From Chiridota heheva (Eukaryota; Echinodermata; Holothuroidea; Apodida; Chiridotidae), in assembly GCA_020152595.1 (NCBI GenBank), contig JAIGNY010002230.1:903501-967500 (forward strand): a DNA stretch of 64,000 nucleotides. The letters are read 5' to 3'. Below the pieces are notes generated by a model, which saw only the letters and a list, made by a program, of their open reading frames with translations, did no database searches and was not told where the DNA came from. Shown piece by piece: positions 33,454-46,550 of this stretch. The stretch's first letter is position 1. Each line of letters starts with the position of its first letter. A program made the position numbers and the translations under genes.

Positions 33454-34674
33454 GAATTGTGTGGTGGTACCTCACATATTTATGTCAATTACGTGAAACA
33501 GCATTGAATTAATTCTAGGTAGAACTGTCTTTAAATTTTTGTAAAGGTGTACTGTACCTAACACATCTCCTGTAATTAGCATATCTGTTGCTGCCCACTA
33601 AGACCGGTGAGGAAAACGGCAGAAATCTGTGAAAGAAAATGGATAACATTTATATACCATTTTGCAAAACCGACAGGTACATTATATATAGTGAAAATAA
33701 CAATCTTCAAACATATTAGTTTGATCATTACAATTGAGCAAAAAAAAATAAGTCCTTCGATACAGGGAAACCTTAATCAAACTGTGAACTAGTGGCATTA
33801 GAAGCAGGGAGACCAAAAACTGAAAATATTTCAGGGTTCGTGACAATTTTCTGTCAGTGCTACCATGAACCCCAGACCGATGGCAGTGCCTGCATATTGT
33901 TTAGTGCCTAGGGAGCAATTGAAGGATAGCAGCTCTGTAAAATAAGGGGAAATCGTTGTGTATGAATTAAAATTTTGCCCACATTTTTTTATTGGGAAAA
34001 GAAGATATGAAATGGAAATCCCCTCTGTTCACCCTCCCAATGTTTTGGCCCAAGTTTGGGATTCACCATACTAGCCCCTGCCAGCTGCCACCTCCTACTA
34101 TATCAGTGGGCATGCACTGGTCCTAAAAAAAAAAACATCTTCAGGCAAGATGCTGTAGAATTACTGCATTGTCCAAAATAATTTCTTGACTTCAAATGTG
34201 AGTACAAACTTCTGAAAAATTATGCTGATTTCCATGGTTTTCATTATCTGCTTTTTTTGCTCAAATTTAAGGAGCTGCTCAAACCAATTATCTCTTTTGT
34301 CGATTTCAGCCCATTTTTCCTCTACATGTCTTTATACCTTTAAAGTGGCCTCTGCCACCTTGACTACACTATCCTTGTCACAGCAGGGAGTGTACAAACA
34401 CAGGTCACAGACAATCATCTCATCCAGTATGGATACTGAATAAAAAGTTTTTTTTTTTTTTTTTTTATAGAAATAGCATCATTACAAAATAAACCAGAAC
34501 CAAACATAAACCGTTAAGGTTCCAATAGTATTTTACATGATCGCCACTCACGGCAGGTGTCCAAAGTTATCATGTTTAAGAGTGTTTTGTGGCAAGATAA
34601 TATTTTTCCTGATAATTTGAAAACTTTCAACTTTCATAAATACATATGAACCCGTAGCTAAAACCAACACCAAG
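33454..34674. other. Gene-free stretch
   Basis: No coding similarity and no strong repeat apart from short homopolymers (T-run at 34446-34466). Confidence 0.4.
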
Positions 34675-35324
34675 GTAAAGGATTGGTTCTGTGGTCAAGC
34701 AAGTCCATCTTACATGAAAGAGAATTTTAAATAAACAAAATAGTCCAGAAAGCATTCAAAAATCTTATTCCGTTGGGAGATATTCAACTTTGAAACAGAA
34801 TCTATTATCTGTGTAGAAATGACTGGTGTAGTAAGTCTACTATGGAAAGTTGGCATCTTCATCCTCACATTCTTAATAATTGTTACTGTATTTTCTAGAA
34901 AGTTTATTTACTTTTTTTACTATGAAATTAATTTCCCTCCAACTTTCTTCAGGGAGTATATTATAAATACACTTACTAGATTCAGTTTTATTACTTTTAA
35001 ATCCCATGGGTTTTTTAAGCCACAAAATCGCAGCACAAAATATGATAGAATACATCAAGACTTTATGAATCTGAGGGTGTGACATCACAACTAGTCTGAT
35101 TCACTTGTTCCACACAAATGATACCAAACTTTAAACTAAGATATCTCCTAAACGGAAAAATATTTTTTGAAGGAAAAATATTTTTTTGAAGGCTTTCTTC
35201 ACCATTTTGTTTCTTTTGAAGTCCTTTTTCATATAAGATAAGTGGCTTTCTTCACCATTTTGTTTCTTTTGAAGTCCTCGTTCATATAAGATATACTTGC
35301 TTCACCTCTGAACTCATCCTTCAA
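34675..35324. mobile_element. TTAA-type foldback element, family A copy 2 (650 bp)
   Basis: The left arm (GTAAAGGATTGGTTCTGTGG, TCAAAAATCTTATTCCGTTG) and right arm (TTGAAGTCCTCGTTCATATA, CTCATCCTTCAA) are inverted. The core carries GAAATGACTGGTGTAGTAAG and TGAGGGTGTGACATCACAAC as in copy 1. The terminal TTAA has decayed to GTAA and TCAA. Confidence 0.72.
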
Positions 35325-35389
35325 AATAAAATTAGCCAGTATCGGTTTGAAGAATCACACAGACTTTGACCGTGTTCCCACTTAAGTAT

Positions 35390-35640
35390 GAGCTCCTGAA
35401 CAGATTTACTGCAGGCGATCAGATCTGCAGATTTATTACTGAGAGAACATCATCCCTAGATCTGATCGCAGCTGTTTGACCTTGATCCTAGTCAGGGTAG
35501 GATCATGATCCAGAGCAGGGAATCAGATCCGCTGATTTATTTATGAGAGAGTATCATCACTGGATCTGATCACAGACACTTGGTCTTGATCCTAGTCCAG
35601 GGTAAAGAATCAATCATGATCCAGAACAGGCTTTCTGATC
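35390..35640. repeat. Degenerate tandem repeat of about 115-125 bp, two units
   Basis: Both units contain CAGATC, CTGATTTAT, GAGAG, a TAGATCTGATC or TGGATCTGATC motif, and CTTGATCCTAGTC followed by ATCATGATCCAGA. It is unusually rich in GATC. Confidence 0.7.
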
Positions 35641-35715
35641 CACTTGCACTCAAGTGAGAAGAAACACATAACATTGTTTTTCCTACAATCATCATCAAGC
35701 TGATTTATCATCGGA

Positions 35716-36137
35716 CAGGGGCGTAGGAAGATATTTTGCATGGGAAGGGGGAGATCTATTATTGTCCCAACAAACCTATGAATATGTTTACAAGCCTGTT
35801 ACATCCAAAATCTGTTTGTAAATTCGAGGGATGGGGAGGGGGTAGATAGAAAATTTCATAAAACTGAAGTAATTTGGATCAAATTGGCAAGAACATTTGG
35901 AAAATTCTAAAAATTGGAGTAAATTTTATAAAGGAAATTTCCCGAATATTATTTATTTAGAACAAGTAAAGAAAGAAAAGATGTGAAGGGAATGTGACTC
36001 TTCAAAATCAATTCATGAAACTTTCATTATTGGTGGGAGGGAGGCGGGAAGGGGGGGAAGGGGGGGCGGGGGCGCTAAAATAACACTTGGCCCTCCAATG
36101 AAATTATTGGGGGCCTACTTCCCCTGGTCCTACGCCA
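35716..36137. mobile_element. CAGGGGCGTAGG-family element, degraded right end
   Basis: Left end CAGGGGCGTAGGAAG; right side has GGTCCTACGCCAATCAG. The G-rich interior includes GGCGGGAAGGGGGGGAAGGG at 36042-36061. Borders are approximate. Confidence 0.5.
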
Positions 36138-38409
36138 ATCAGGGGATTATAATCCGGAGACATATATTAAGTGAGAACACGCCCTTACAGACTTCATCAG
36201 GGGCAGGGGAGCCGCAGAGGCTTCCCCCTTCCCCAATAATTTTAGGTGAACATTTGTTATCATGTTACCTAACCTCATTAGCCTTCCACCCCACCAATAT
36301 TGTTGTCACCTGACCTCATTATCACCTGACCCAATATTTTGAACACCCGCCACCCTTGTTCATTATCCTCATCACAGCAGGAACCTGCACACAAGTTCAC
36401 AGTACACTATTTTTATACCAATAGAGCAAAAAAAAATAAAAAATCATTTTTTGATATACAGTATAGTATGAATGGCACCTTTCTAAAATGTAAAGACAAA
36501 AAACAGTTCAAAACTTTAAAAAACTAGCCATCAAAATGAAAACCACAAAAGTTGGTCTTTTGTTTCCTTACCCCATGGGAGGCAAAACATGAGATCATTT
36601 TTCATCCATTTTTCAGATAAAAAAAAAAAGAGACCTGAAACTTACTTGTGTGAAGGTAATAAAAAGTTGCACTTTTCATGATAAAAGGTTTATAGCAAGA
36701 TGAATGGTATTGATTATCAAAACACAACTTTTATTTACGATGGCACCTGCAAATATACATGTTGATTCTTCCTTTAACTCTTAGTCTCTGCTATTTTTAT
36801 TTTCTATTTTATTTTTACCTACTTTATTTATTTTCATTTTTTCAATGTGAACAGAGATATGGTATACCTGTGTGCACAATAATTGGAGAGGTTTTGCAAA
36901 CAATGGGATGACTTTTGATGAATTTACAAAATGAACATTATATAATATGAAAATAGTCCAAAACAGTAGTAAAAACAATTTTAAAGAATTTAAAACACAT
37001 ACAATTACATAAACTTTGCATTTTGTAAAAAAAAAAACAAATCCAGGTGTGGTAACCCGATTTTGTGGACCCGGAGTTGAAAATTTACCAAAATTGTAAT
37101 GTTAGTGACATTTACTCCAAAGTCTGCCTGAAAATATATCCCCTGCACCCTTTCTAAGTTGGACTCCACCTGTACAGGCAGCTCATCTGGAATATTATTG
37201 GCCCTGACAGTCACCTCCTCCACAAGCTGTATATACTACCATCACTCAATATAAACCCATCATTTTAAAATCAAAGTCATAATTCATTTGCTAGTCTGGG
37301 GGAAGTAGAGGAATGTAAAAATCATGCTAAGATACAAAAAAATCACATACAAAAAAGTTTACAATTGGGAAAAAAGTGTGGGATAGGTCAAGTTTCCCCT
37401 TGTTAAAAGCTTGCCTATGCTCAAACCATGTGTTTAGGAATCGGGGGCCACTTTTTCAAAAACTGACAAAAGTGCCCCTTTTTGAAAATGAAAAGTGCCC
37501 CTCAATTACAGTCCAAAGTGCCCTCACTTGATTTTCTGTCCCCTTTGCCCCAAGTTCCTACTGACGCCCCTGGGTACTGCTGCTCGCCTTCCCACCTGCT
37601 CCCCACCTTGATCAAGGATGCTTCTCCCCACCCCATCCAGCTGTAACTGCTTAGTATGTGCTGAATCTACAATGGATGACAATCGCAAATACAATGTTTG
37701 GTAAAAGCCTTATTTAAGATGAACTTTGAATGAGTAGTGCTTTATCACTTGATTACGAGAGCATCAAAGGTCAACATACAAGAAAGCATCAAAGGTCAAT
37801 ATACAAGCCCTATTTGGCTTCATTCTGGTTAAGAATAAATTGTATTTATAAATCCATTGAATATATAGATTGTGTTGCCCACTTTCATGCTCTTATTAAC
37901 CACCATACCATGTCAGATTTTGGCACATTTGATTTACCGTGTGACCCTAGAAATAGAGAAGACCCATCAATTTCATAGGAATTCTGAAACCCACTCAGAA
38001 AAATTTACAAGGGTAAAACGTGATAAACAATAATTTTTATTTCCCCCATCAAAGGTCTGCAATGGCACCTTCCGATATATTATCTTCATCATTCACATCT
38101 TCAACCCCCACACCCACTTTCAAAAATGTTCCACCATCCTGATTTTTTTTTTTTTGGCATTTCATTGCAAGCAAATGTGCAATTGACTTTAAAATATGCC
38201 ATAAGTTTAGGGGTGTAAATGAACATGGAGAAAGTTCCATCATGTATGACTCACCAACCCCCTTCCCCATCTTTCCCCCACCCCCTCCCCCACACACTCC
38301 TCCATCTAAATCCATCCATGTGATCAATATTACATATATATGGGACCTAGCTTGAAAAATTCATAAGATTGTTTTTAATAAAAAATAATTGATTTTTGTT
38401 CACTTGATT
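36138..38409. other. Gene-free stretch
   Basis: Mixed AT-rich and C-rich sequence with no recognisable coding. Short open frames on both strands are below any level I would support. Confidence 0.4.
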
Positions 38410-38735
38410 GTCTACCTACTGTGGTGTAGCGGTTATCATACATAAGCCGCTACACCAGACCACGAGGTCCTGGGCTCAAGCCTGGGTTGGGTAGACACAC
38501 CAGTGCACCACAACTGGTTATCAAAAGGCCGTGGACATTGACTTGGTTGTCGATGCTATGTCTGTCTGCACGTCGCCGTACCTGTGTTCTCGTCCGGGTC
38601 GTATTAAGTGTTCGTGATAGCATTGTTACTATCATAACCGAATATGCAGGCAACTGTAATTGTGTGTTCACTGGTCGTCGTTGTTCACTTGACTTCATTT
38701 GGCGCTGTACCCCTAATGGTACAATTGAAAACTTT
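38410..38735 (+). mobile_element. tRNA-Val-like SINE
   Basis: The head TGGTGTAGCGGTTATCA is typical of eukaryotic tRNA-Val D-arms, and GAGGTCCTGGGCTCAAGCC gives a B-box T-arm. GTCTACC (38410-38416) can pair with GGTAGAC (38490-38496) as an acceptor-like stem, but spacing is five bases too long on the 5' side and no proper anticodon stem forms. The body continues for about 240 bp to TTTGGCGCTGTACCCC. This is a SINE rather than a tRNA gene. Confidence 0.65.
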
Positions 38736-39001
38736 GCACTTCCCAGACAACAAAAGTAATATAAAAATAATATCCAGATGTTATCAAAAAATTGAAATAT
38801 GTCTCATCATAAAAGATCAACCACTGATATATCATGAAACAAAACTGAAACTATATCTCAGAGAACAATCACTCAATTAAAATGGCAAGATTATAATTTA
38901 GAATAAGTCAGGACATTATAAATCAGTTCCTGGTAGCTAAGGCCAGCATCCATATTGAATATTCAATTACATTTGATGGGTGAAAGCATTTTTTTCTTCA
39001 A

Positions 39002-39345
39002 ACTCATCGTTTTGAAACACTATCAATTCAATTGAAAGACTAGAAGATAATCCCAATCCCATCTGAAACAAACAGGAATCCATCTTTCATCGTAAATGAT
39101 ATCAATCTTGTCTGTCTGTTGTTCCTGTATTGGACAAGTATAATCCCTTCTGGGCTTCCACCTTTCGATTCTCCAGGCAAAATCAGAAGCTTCAGGGAAA
39201 AAGACTGGATCAGATTCGCATCGGCACTCTCTATACTGGCATGGGGTCAAGACAGAAAACCCAAGCTCTGCCAGAAATGCTTTGGATGTTTTATTGAAGA
39301 TATTCTCTTCTTTACATTTCAACTTGCGGAATTGTAATCTGAGTG
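39002..39345 (-). other. Unexplained non-repetitive open frame (possible exon)
   Basis: The minus-strand frame 39322-39023 encodes 99 residues without ATG. It is high-complexity, Trp- and Cys-containing sequence, for example TPCQYRECRCESDP, AWRIERWKPRRDY and RWIPVCFRWDWDY. Base composition is less AT-rich than the surroundings. A possible acceptor (TCCTTCAACAG) precedes it. I recognise no family, and the opposite strand is also fairly open, so this may be chance or an unknown transposon relic. Confidence 0.15.
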
Positions 39346-39602
39346 AAGGCTGTTGAAGGAGGATTGTAACTCATGTTGAAATTCATATGCAAGACATAAA
39401 ATACCACAAGGGGAAAAAAGATGACTAGTGTCATGGTAATGTGGAACAGAAGCAATGATTAATTTGATAAGAGGTTTATTAAAATATGTTTTTATATTGT
39501 TATATACTTGGATTAAGGATAAGTTAAGATTAATTTTATTCTGATATGACAGAGGACTTAAATAAAAGAAAATGGTAAAGAATCTCTTCAATATTAATTC
39601 TG

Positions 39603-40350
39603 TTAAAGGATTAGTTCAGTGCTCAAGCATGTATATCTTATATGAAAGAGGACTTCAAAAAAACATAATGGTGAAGAAAGTGATCAAAAATCTTATTCCG
39701 TTAAGGTTGATATGCAAGTTAAAAGTTTGGTCTTATTTCTGTAGAAATGACTAAAATCAGACTAGTTGTGATGTCACAGCCTCAGATTCCTCAAAGTCTG
39801 TATGTATTTTAAAGAAAGTTATTCAATTTTGTTTACTGTTTAAATTATTTTTCCTCAAACTTTCTTCAGGTGGTATATCATGAATACCTTTCCTAGATTA
39901 AGTTTTACTACTTTTTTGACATATCACATGGTTTTTAAGCTACAAAATAGCAGGATAAAATATGATAAAATACATAAAGACTTTGAGGAAACTGAGGCTA
40001 TGACATCACAACTAGTCTGATTTCAGTCGTTTCTACACAAATGATACCAAACTTTTAAACTTGAATATCTCCTTAACAGAACTATCTTTATATTTACCCA
40101 GGTATTTACCCCAAACTAGATTCTGTTTTACTACTTTCCTGACATATCCAATTCTTTTTAGCCACAAGATTGCAGGAAAAATATCTGAGGATTTAATGTC
40201 ATAAACTAGTCGAGCTGATTTCAGTCGTTTCTACAAAATGATACAGAACTTTAAACTTAAATAACTCCTTACCGTCATAAGACTTTTGAATAGTTTCTTC
40301 CCCATTTTGTTTCTTCTGAAGTCTTTGCTCATATAAGATGAACTTAAACT
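39603..40350. mobile_element. TTAA-type foldback element, family A copy 3
   Basis: It opens TTAAAGGATTAGTTCAGTGC with the CTTATATGAAAGAGGACTTC arm and closes with the inverted arm (TTTTGTTTCTTCTGAAGTC, CATATAAGATGAAC). The terminal AATCCTTTAA of the right end is missing. The central TGACATCACAACTAGTCTGA segment is shared with copies 1, 2 and 4. Confidence 0.72.
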
Positions 40351-40606
40351 TGGTATATGTTAGAGAATTAATAAAGCAACCTAAATCCAAAACCACATTT
40401 TAAAAGCTTATTCTTTTCTCAAGTAATCCGTGTTTTAAAGTTGTAAAATGGCTGCCATTTTATGTTGAAATACTATCAACGATGTCATCATTTGACCATA
40501 GTGATAGCACACAATATGTATTTTTTATCATTCTTCAGGAATTTTTTTTTCTAGTATGCTTTTACAAAATTTTGTTTGAAATCTTTCTAAAGGCAAAATC
40601 CGCATC

Positions 40607-41214
40607 TTAATGGATTATTCCCATGGTTTTTTTTGTAATATTCCCATGGTTTTTTGTAAAATATTATTTGAAAGAGCATACGTTTAGAACCAATTTGGTA
40701 TAAAAAAATAAGGTCGATATCATATTCCGTTCTGGAGATATAGATTTTAAGATTTTCAAAGAATTCCCAATTCCATTTTAAAGTTTTTGTACAGTATGAT
40801 GAATTCGTGTTTGATGATGTCATAGAGACAATTCCATTGCAAATCTTTATGTATTTCTTTGAACGGTAATTGGTTGTTTCTCTATGATTAGAAACAATTT
40901 TCCCAAAGTTATTGAAGTAGGGTATATTTGGCAATGTATATAAATACCTAACTTTCATCAATTTATTTCTCTAGCAGGTTTTACTAATAATAAGGATGAT
41001 AGATATACATCAACTTTGTGGAGAATGTGTTGCTGTGATGTCATACTGAGCTTTTTCCTATTCGTTTAATGGCATTTTTTTTTTTTTTTTACCCATAAAA
41101 ATTAAATATCTCCTGGTAGGAATAACGTATCAACATGATTTTTGTACTAAATTGTTTTTAAAATTGTTCTTCTTTCTTATTAAAGGTTACAAAATTATGG
41201 GAATATTCCTTTAA
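40607..41214. mobile_element. TTAA-type foldback element, family G copy 2 (608 bp)
   Basis: The left end TTAATGGATTATTCCCATGG and right end TTATGGGAATATTCCTTTAA match the ends of copy 1 at 19358-19925. It is flanked by a direct near-duplication: AAAAGCTTATTC then TTCTCAAGT occurs at about 40405 and again at 41214. Confidence 0.65.
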
Positions 41215-41729
41215 AAGCTTATTCCATTCTCAAGTTATCCATATTTTAATTTGTAACGTGGAGGATACCATTTTGAATTGAAATAATACCAACAATAACA
41301 TACATTGTATGTTTACATACAATAATGCATTTCTTTATAATTCTTCTTGAAATTTTTGATCCAGTATAAGCTTTGATATGAAGTTCTAATGGCTTGTACC
41401 AGTAATATCATCATGAATAAATACAAATTCATAGACCCATACCGCTGCCCTCCCCTTCCTCGTGACCCATACCACAAGCTAGAACATTTGAAACTAGTTA
41501 TAAAGGGTTGGTTTGATTTGGTCGTTGATGTTTAAAGGCACTGCGACAGTCAGAGCCAAGTGGTACCAAGAGGGTGTTAAAAACCAAGGTGCTTGAGTTA
41601 GGACAGAGAGGAAAGAGAGGTGGGATAGAGGGAAGGAAAGAGAGAAGGTGGATAAGGGAAAGAAGTTAAGGTAATAAAAGGAAGGTGAGGAAGGTAAGGC
41701 AGAGAAGGTAAGGCAGAGAAGGGAAGGAA

Positions 41730-42235
41730 AGGGAGGTTTAGATCAGGTGGAATAAATTGCTGTTGCGGAGAAAGCTGATGAAATTGGAGGTAAAATTGTT
41801 CTTGAAAAGTCTTGGAAATTGAGATGGAGGGGGAGAGGTGTGATCTGGTGTTCAGGTATATGGGACAGGTTTAGAGGATATGCTTGATCAGGAGATCCGT
41901 GTTGCATGTAGGGCAGAGAGGAGCAGGGGAGCCAAAAAGTAGGTGAGAGTGGGTGAAAAGTTGTGGCCGAGGCAGATGATAACAACATCCTCTCTGCGGT
42001 TGCAAGTGTGCAGAGGGGCGTTGGTCCCGACATTGGGTTTGATGGTGTGAAGTTTGTAACTGGTCTCGAGATTCCAGGAGTCTTGTCAGGTCTTACTGAG
42101 GTAGCTGAAAGTGGAGAAATGGAGGTCCGAGTGCAGGATAGGAAAAGGAGAGATGTGATTTGACAGAGCGTAGTTGGTGGCTCTATCGGCTCTCTCATTG
42201 CCAATTATAAAGTTTGATATTAACCTGGGAATGTG
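41730..42235 (-). pseudogene. Decayed LINE C-terminus: RNase H end plus zinc knuckle
   Basis: On the minus strand FIIGNERADRATNYALSN is the C-terminal motif of a retrotransposon RNase H. After a frame change comes SWNLETSYKLHTIKPNVGTN, then in a further frame THSHLLFGSPAPLCPTCN and LLIKHIL, a stop, and TCPIYLN. CPTC...H...C is the Cys-His motif that closes many RNase H-bearing LINE polyproteins. At least two frameshifts and a stop make it dead. A different family from the piece at 20.8 kb is likely. Confidence 0.72.
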
Positions 42236-42940
42236 TGCACTGTAATTCCCTGCTTCTACTAAGAATTCCATGTTCTTTTTATTATATTTCAAAGGAACAG
42301 TAGGTATCCATATACCTTTTAATTCCCATGAAAAAGTGTCAACTATACCACAATGCAACAGGATCTTACAATTTTCTAAGCAAGGCACTTCAACAACAGT
42401 CACAAGTTGATTTTAGACCTAAAGCTTTAGCAAGCAAAATGCAATTTCCTTACATTTACCTTGCTCTGTGACCTCACAAGGCAAGAGAATGAAAAAAGAA
42501 GAACTTTATAACCAACTTATTCTTCTGTGATAGATTAGACCATGGAGCTATAGACCTCTGCTTATTCATGAGGCACAGCTGTGTTACTCCCATCGCTGAC
42601 CTCGGTTAATTCACAGTGCCTGTGTTTTATAAGCTGCATCCTTCAACAGGAAGAGTTGAAATTTCTGGGCAGGAAGTGGGCTGATTAAATTCTGCCTTTG
42701 AATTGCGACCACGACGATGGACTATGTATAGCATAACTTGCAACAGAGTGGGTAATAATGAAGATATTTATAATCATTATAGTTAAAATCGTAACAGAAC
42801 TAATTTAAAGTTAACATTATAATCGTAAGATTATTTTCAATGATTTTAAATGTACTTTGCTCAAAATCCTTTACAAAGAGCTTTTAAAGTTGATTGAAGT
42901 ACAGACACCATCAATAATGACTTCATGCTTTCAAATATTT

Positions 42941-43055
42941 GCCCCTGCCTCCCTCACCCCCTGCCTCCATCGCCCCCTGCCTCCCTCACCCCCTGCCCAC
43001 CTCACCCTCTGCCTCCCTCACCCTCTGCTTCCCTCATCCCCTGCCTCCCTCACCC
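42941..43055. repeat. 16-bp C-rich minisatellite (CCCCCTGCCTCCCTCA)
   Basis: Seven or so copies immediately left of the long TA array. Confidence 0.85.
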
Positions 43056-43083
43056 AATATATTCTGGCCCACACTGCATGGTC

Positions 43084-43492
<409 letters not shown>

Positions 43493-45446
43493 TTACATAA
43501 TTCAAAAACCTTGTAAGATTGTTCACAAAAGTGTTTTTTCTACTTACACAAATGTCACTAATGAGGCTTTAAAGAAGAAGAGGCATTTCATGATATGCTT
43601 TGTAAAAAAAAGTGGAACTAATGCCTTCATAATAACATACATTCCCACAAGCCAATAACTACAAGTGTCTGGTATGCACCAAATCATTGCCAGATTGCAC
43701 CAATAAAGTACTTTATTCAAGCAGCCCCTTTGCATGAAGACTTGTCTGTTCCCACTTGTGTACTGAACAAATTAAGGAATCTATACTTGTGCTTTGTGCA
43801 AAGAATGAAAAAGATCCAAAGCATACATTCGACATCTCTGTTTTTTATTACCTATTTCCACTGACGGTGATTCATAGGCCATGCGGCCTATTTTTAAACC
43901 CCTAATTTAAACCACACGTTTGCATTAAAAGAGATGAATGTCTGTATCCTGAATGCTGGTGAGAACTGCTCCCTAGCTTGAGGCACCCCATGAATGTGAT
44001 ACATGTCAAAATAAAAATGATAAATTTGAATTATAGGTCTACCTAGCTCATAAAAATAAGATGATTTTTGTTATTTGATTGCTCTATCTAAGACTTTCAT
44101 TTAAAATTATAATTATTATTTAAGTGCAATTGAAGAGGGCAGGTTAACTTTGGATTAATTGCATGCAGTGGTTGGTTGAAGAGGGGCACAATACCATTGG
44201 CATAAAATGGAGAGAAAAAAATATGCATAAAAGATATATTTAGAAATCATTCAAAATGAAAGGTACAATAATATAAAAGGTGGGATGATTTGTTAAAATA
44301 TGGATGCACCCCAGCAAATGTTAGAGATCAAATTGTGCCTTCCCTGTGGGGAAAGCCTCCATGCGCCAAATGATGGATGACATGATCCATTATATGATTT
44401 CATATGTACTGAAAATAGACCAAAACCAGGGATGGACAGGCAGGTATTTGTTTACTTCTGATGAGGGAGCCAACGAGAAAAGCTGCATGATAGAAAAACA
44501 TCACCCCCACCCCCCCCCCCTCCCCCTTCCTCCTCTGCCCAACCACCTTGAGAGAAAACGGAACAAGAAGTACCCATCCAAGAAATACATGTACCACAGA
44601 TGCAAATTAGGCCAAGGTTAGTTTCTTGCTAGTTTTAGATTTGATACGATTTTTGGAGCAACTGAATACCATTTGCCCAAACCAAATTGGACTCCTATGC
44701 CTCTGAAAATAAAGCAGAGGCACAAAAGTGTTTTACCAGAAATGGGAAGAAAACAAAAAAATCAGTTGATTTTTGACACACAACCATCCATCTTGCAAGG
44801 GGGACACCAAGAATTTCCAGGTTTTGGGGGGAGGAACCAAAAGAAGATTGGGGTGGAGGATGGATAGAAGTGTGAAGGATATAAAGGAACAGGCTTGTTT
44901 GAAACCTTCACCGGTAAGAAATACCATAATAGAGCAAAAAATTGCCAAATACTAGCAACAAGCAAGCCAAACACATTATTTACAAATGAAAACAAATGCG
45001 CTTATTTCCTCATCAAATTTTAACATGGGTATAGCCAAGAGGGGTAGACAGGGTCATTCAGCCCTCCAACAGCTCCCCAAAAGGTAAAAAGCTGCAGAAA
45101 GTTTGCTACGAGGTCCAGATTTTGAGGTAATGACCTTTATTTTTGCTCTCCAGTAAAATCTAGCCTCTGAACAGTAATTTTGTTTTTCTCTCTAAAAACC
45201 AAAAGGCTGGATACACACCTGTAGAATGGATAAAAGTACTTTTGCCATTGCCAAATTGTTAGACATCAGAATTGCCTCCCCTCCTCCAGTGGTGCCAACA
45301 AATTCTAAGTCTAAACTATTGGCTAATATTCAAGCAATACTAGAACAAAAATTCTTTTTTTCTTCATACTTTAAACCAACAAATGTTTTTTGTACAATAC
45401 AAGTGTTGACCCATCAGATATATTTTCCTTTGTGAAAAGTACTGAG
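43493..45446. other. Gene-free stretch
   Basis: AT-rich with a C-run near 44508-44525. No coding or RNA gene recognised. Confidence 0.4.
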
Positions 45447-45720
45447 TTCCCATCCCACCCTGTCCATTTTCCCATCCCATCATGTCCATTTTCCCAACCC
45501 ACCCTGTCCATTTTCCCATCCCACCCTGTCCATTTTCCCCATCCCACCCTGTCCATTTTCCCCATCCCACCCTGTCCGTTTTCCCCTCCCACCCTGTCCA
45601 TTTTCCCATCCCACCCTGTCCATTTTCCCATCCCACCTGGTCCATTTTCCCATCCCACCCTGTCCATTTTCCCATCCCACCCTGTTCAATTTCCCATCCC
45701 ACCCTGTCCATTTTCCCAAC
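45447..45720. repeat. 22-bp minisatellite, about 12 copies
   Basis: The unit is close to CCATCCCACCCTGTCCATTT plus TC. Three overlapping frames on each strand stay open through it (Gly-Trp-Asp or Pro-Cys-Phe repeats), which explains the several open frames here. Confidence 0.95.
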
Positions 45721-45935
45721 TTGTACCTCCCCATATCTGCACAATAATATCAACACAAAATTAATGACGGAATGTCATCCTAAGAAAACTGCAAGACTCG
45801 TCGACAGTACAATATTGGTGTCATGCGGAAAGAGAAGGAGATTCGTCCCTCCCACAAATTTCCAGTTCGTCCACATCCAAGGAGAAAATGTAGATTGGAA
45901 ATATTTTGTTAACTGCTGATTATGTGACCCAGTAA

Positions 45936-46314
45936 CAGGGGTGTAGGAAGGGTCACCTCTCTGGGGAGGGCAAAAACCCCCAAATTTCCGTGACAAGGCA
46001 AAAACTGCACTGGTAAATCAGGTTTCCATCGAAAGTTGCTGCTAATTAGGAAACACCCCTCAAATTCCGAAAGATTTTCTTCATTTTCTATAAATTTTCT
46101 TCATTTTTGGAAATTTGTCTTCAATTTCAATTTTTTTTGGCAAATCTTGACCAGTTTTGGGAAATTTTGGTCAGGTTCAGGAAAAGTTTGTCCAATTTTT
46201 AGCAAATTTTACCAAAATATGCCAATTTCACCTCCCAACTGGACAGAAAGTATGCAACCGGGAGGGTAAGATTCGTTTGGGGGGCAGCTTGCTTCCCCCT
46301 TCCTATGCCCTCTG
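45936..46314. mobile_element. CAGGGGCGTAGG-family element with periodic core
   Basis: Left end CAGGGGTGTAGGAAGG, right end CCTATGCCCTCTG. The core has ATTTTCTTCATTTTTGGAAA phrases and TTTCACCTCCCAACTGGACA, as in 17078-17505. Confidence 0.6.
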
Positions 46315-46550
46315 CCCAGCATGTGTATTGGAGTGCTTTGAAAAGCCGGCATTTTGTTATTTTACCAAGAATTATAATGTTACATGCACTTTGTCTTTCA
46401 ATATCTGCAAAATGAGCAAGTATAATATAATTTTGATGTGAATATTTGTAAGAATTTTACTGAATTTTGAAGCAATGTAGAGTTTAACTACACTGCTTTT
46501 AGTTTTAGTTGCCTCTACCTGCCCATGCATATAAACCAGGGGGAGGGGGG

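Noticed and set aside
38410-38496. A functional tRNA-Val gene
   Set aside because: D-arm and T-arm sequences are present, but the 5' spacing is wrong and there is no proper anticodon stem. It is followed by a SINE-like body.
45364-45919. Several open frames of 80-145 codons on both strands
   Set aside because: The 22-bp minisatellite has no stop in several frames. The repeated Gly-Trp-Asp or Pro-Cys-Phe peptides follow from the DNA unit.
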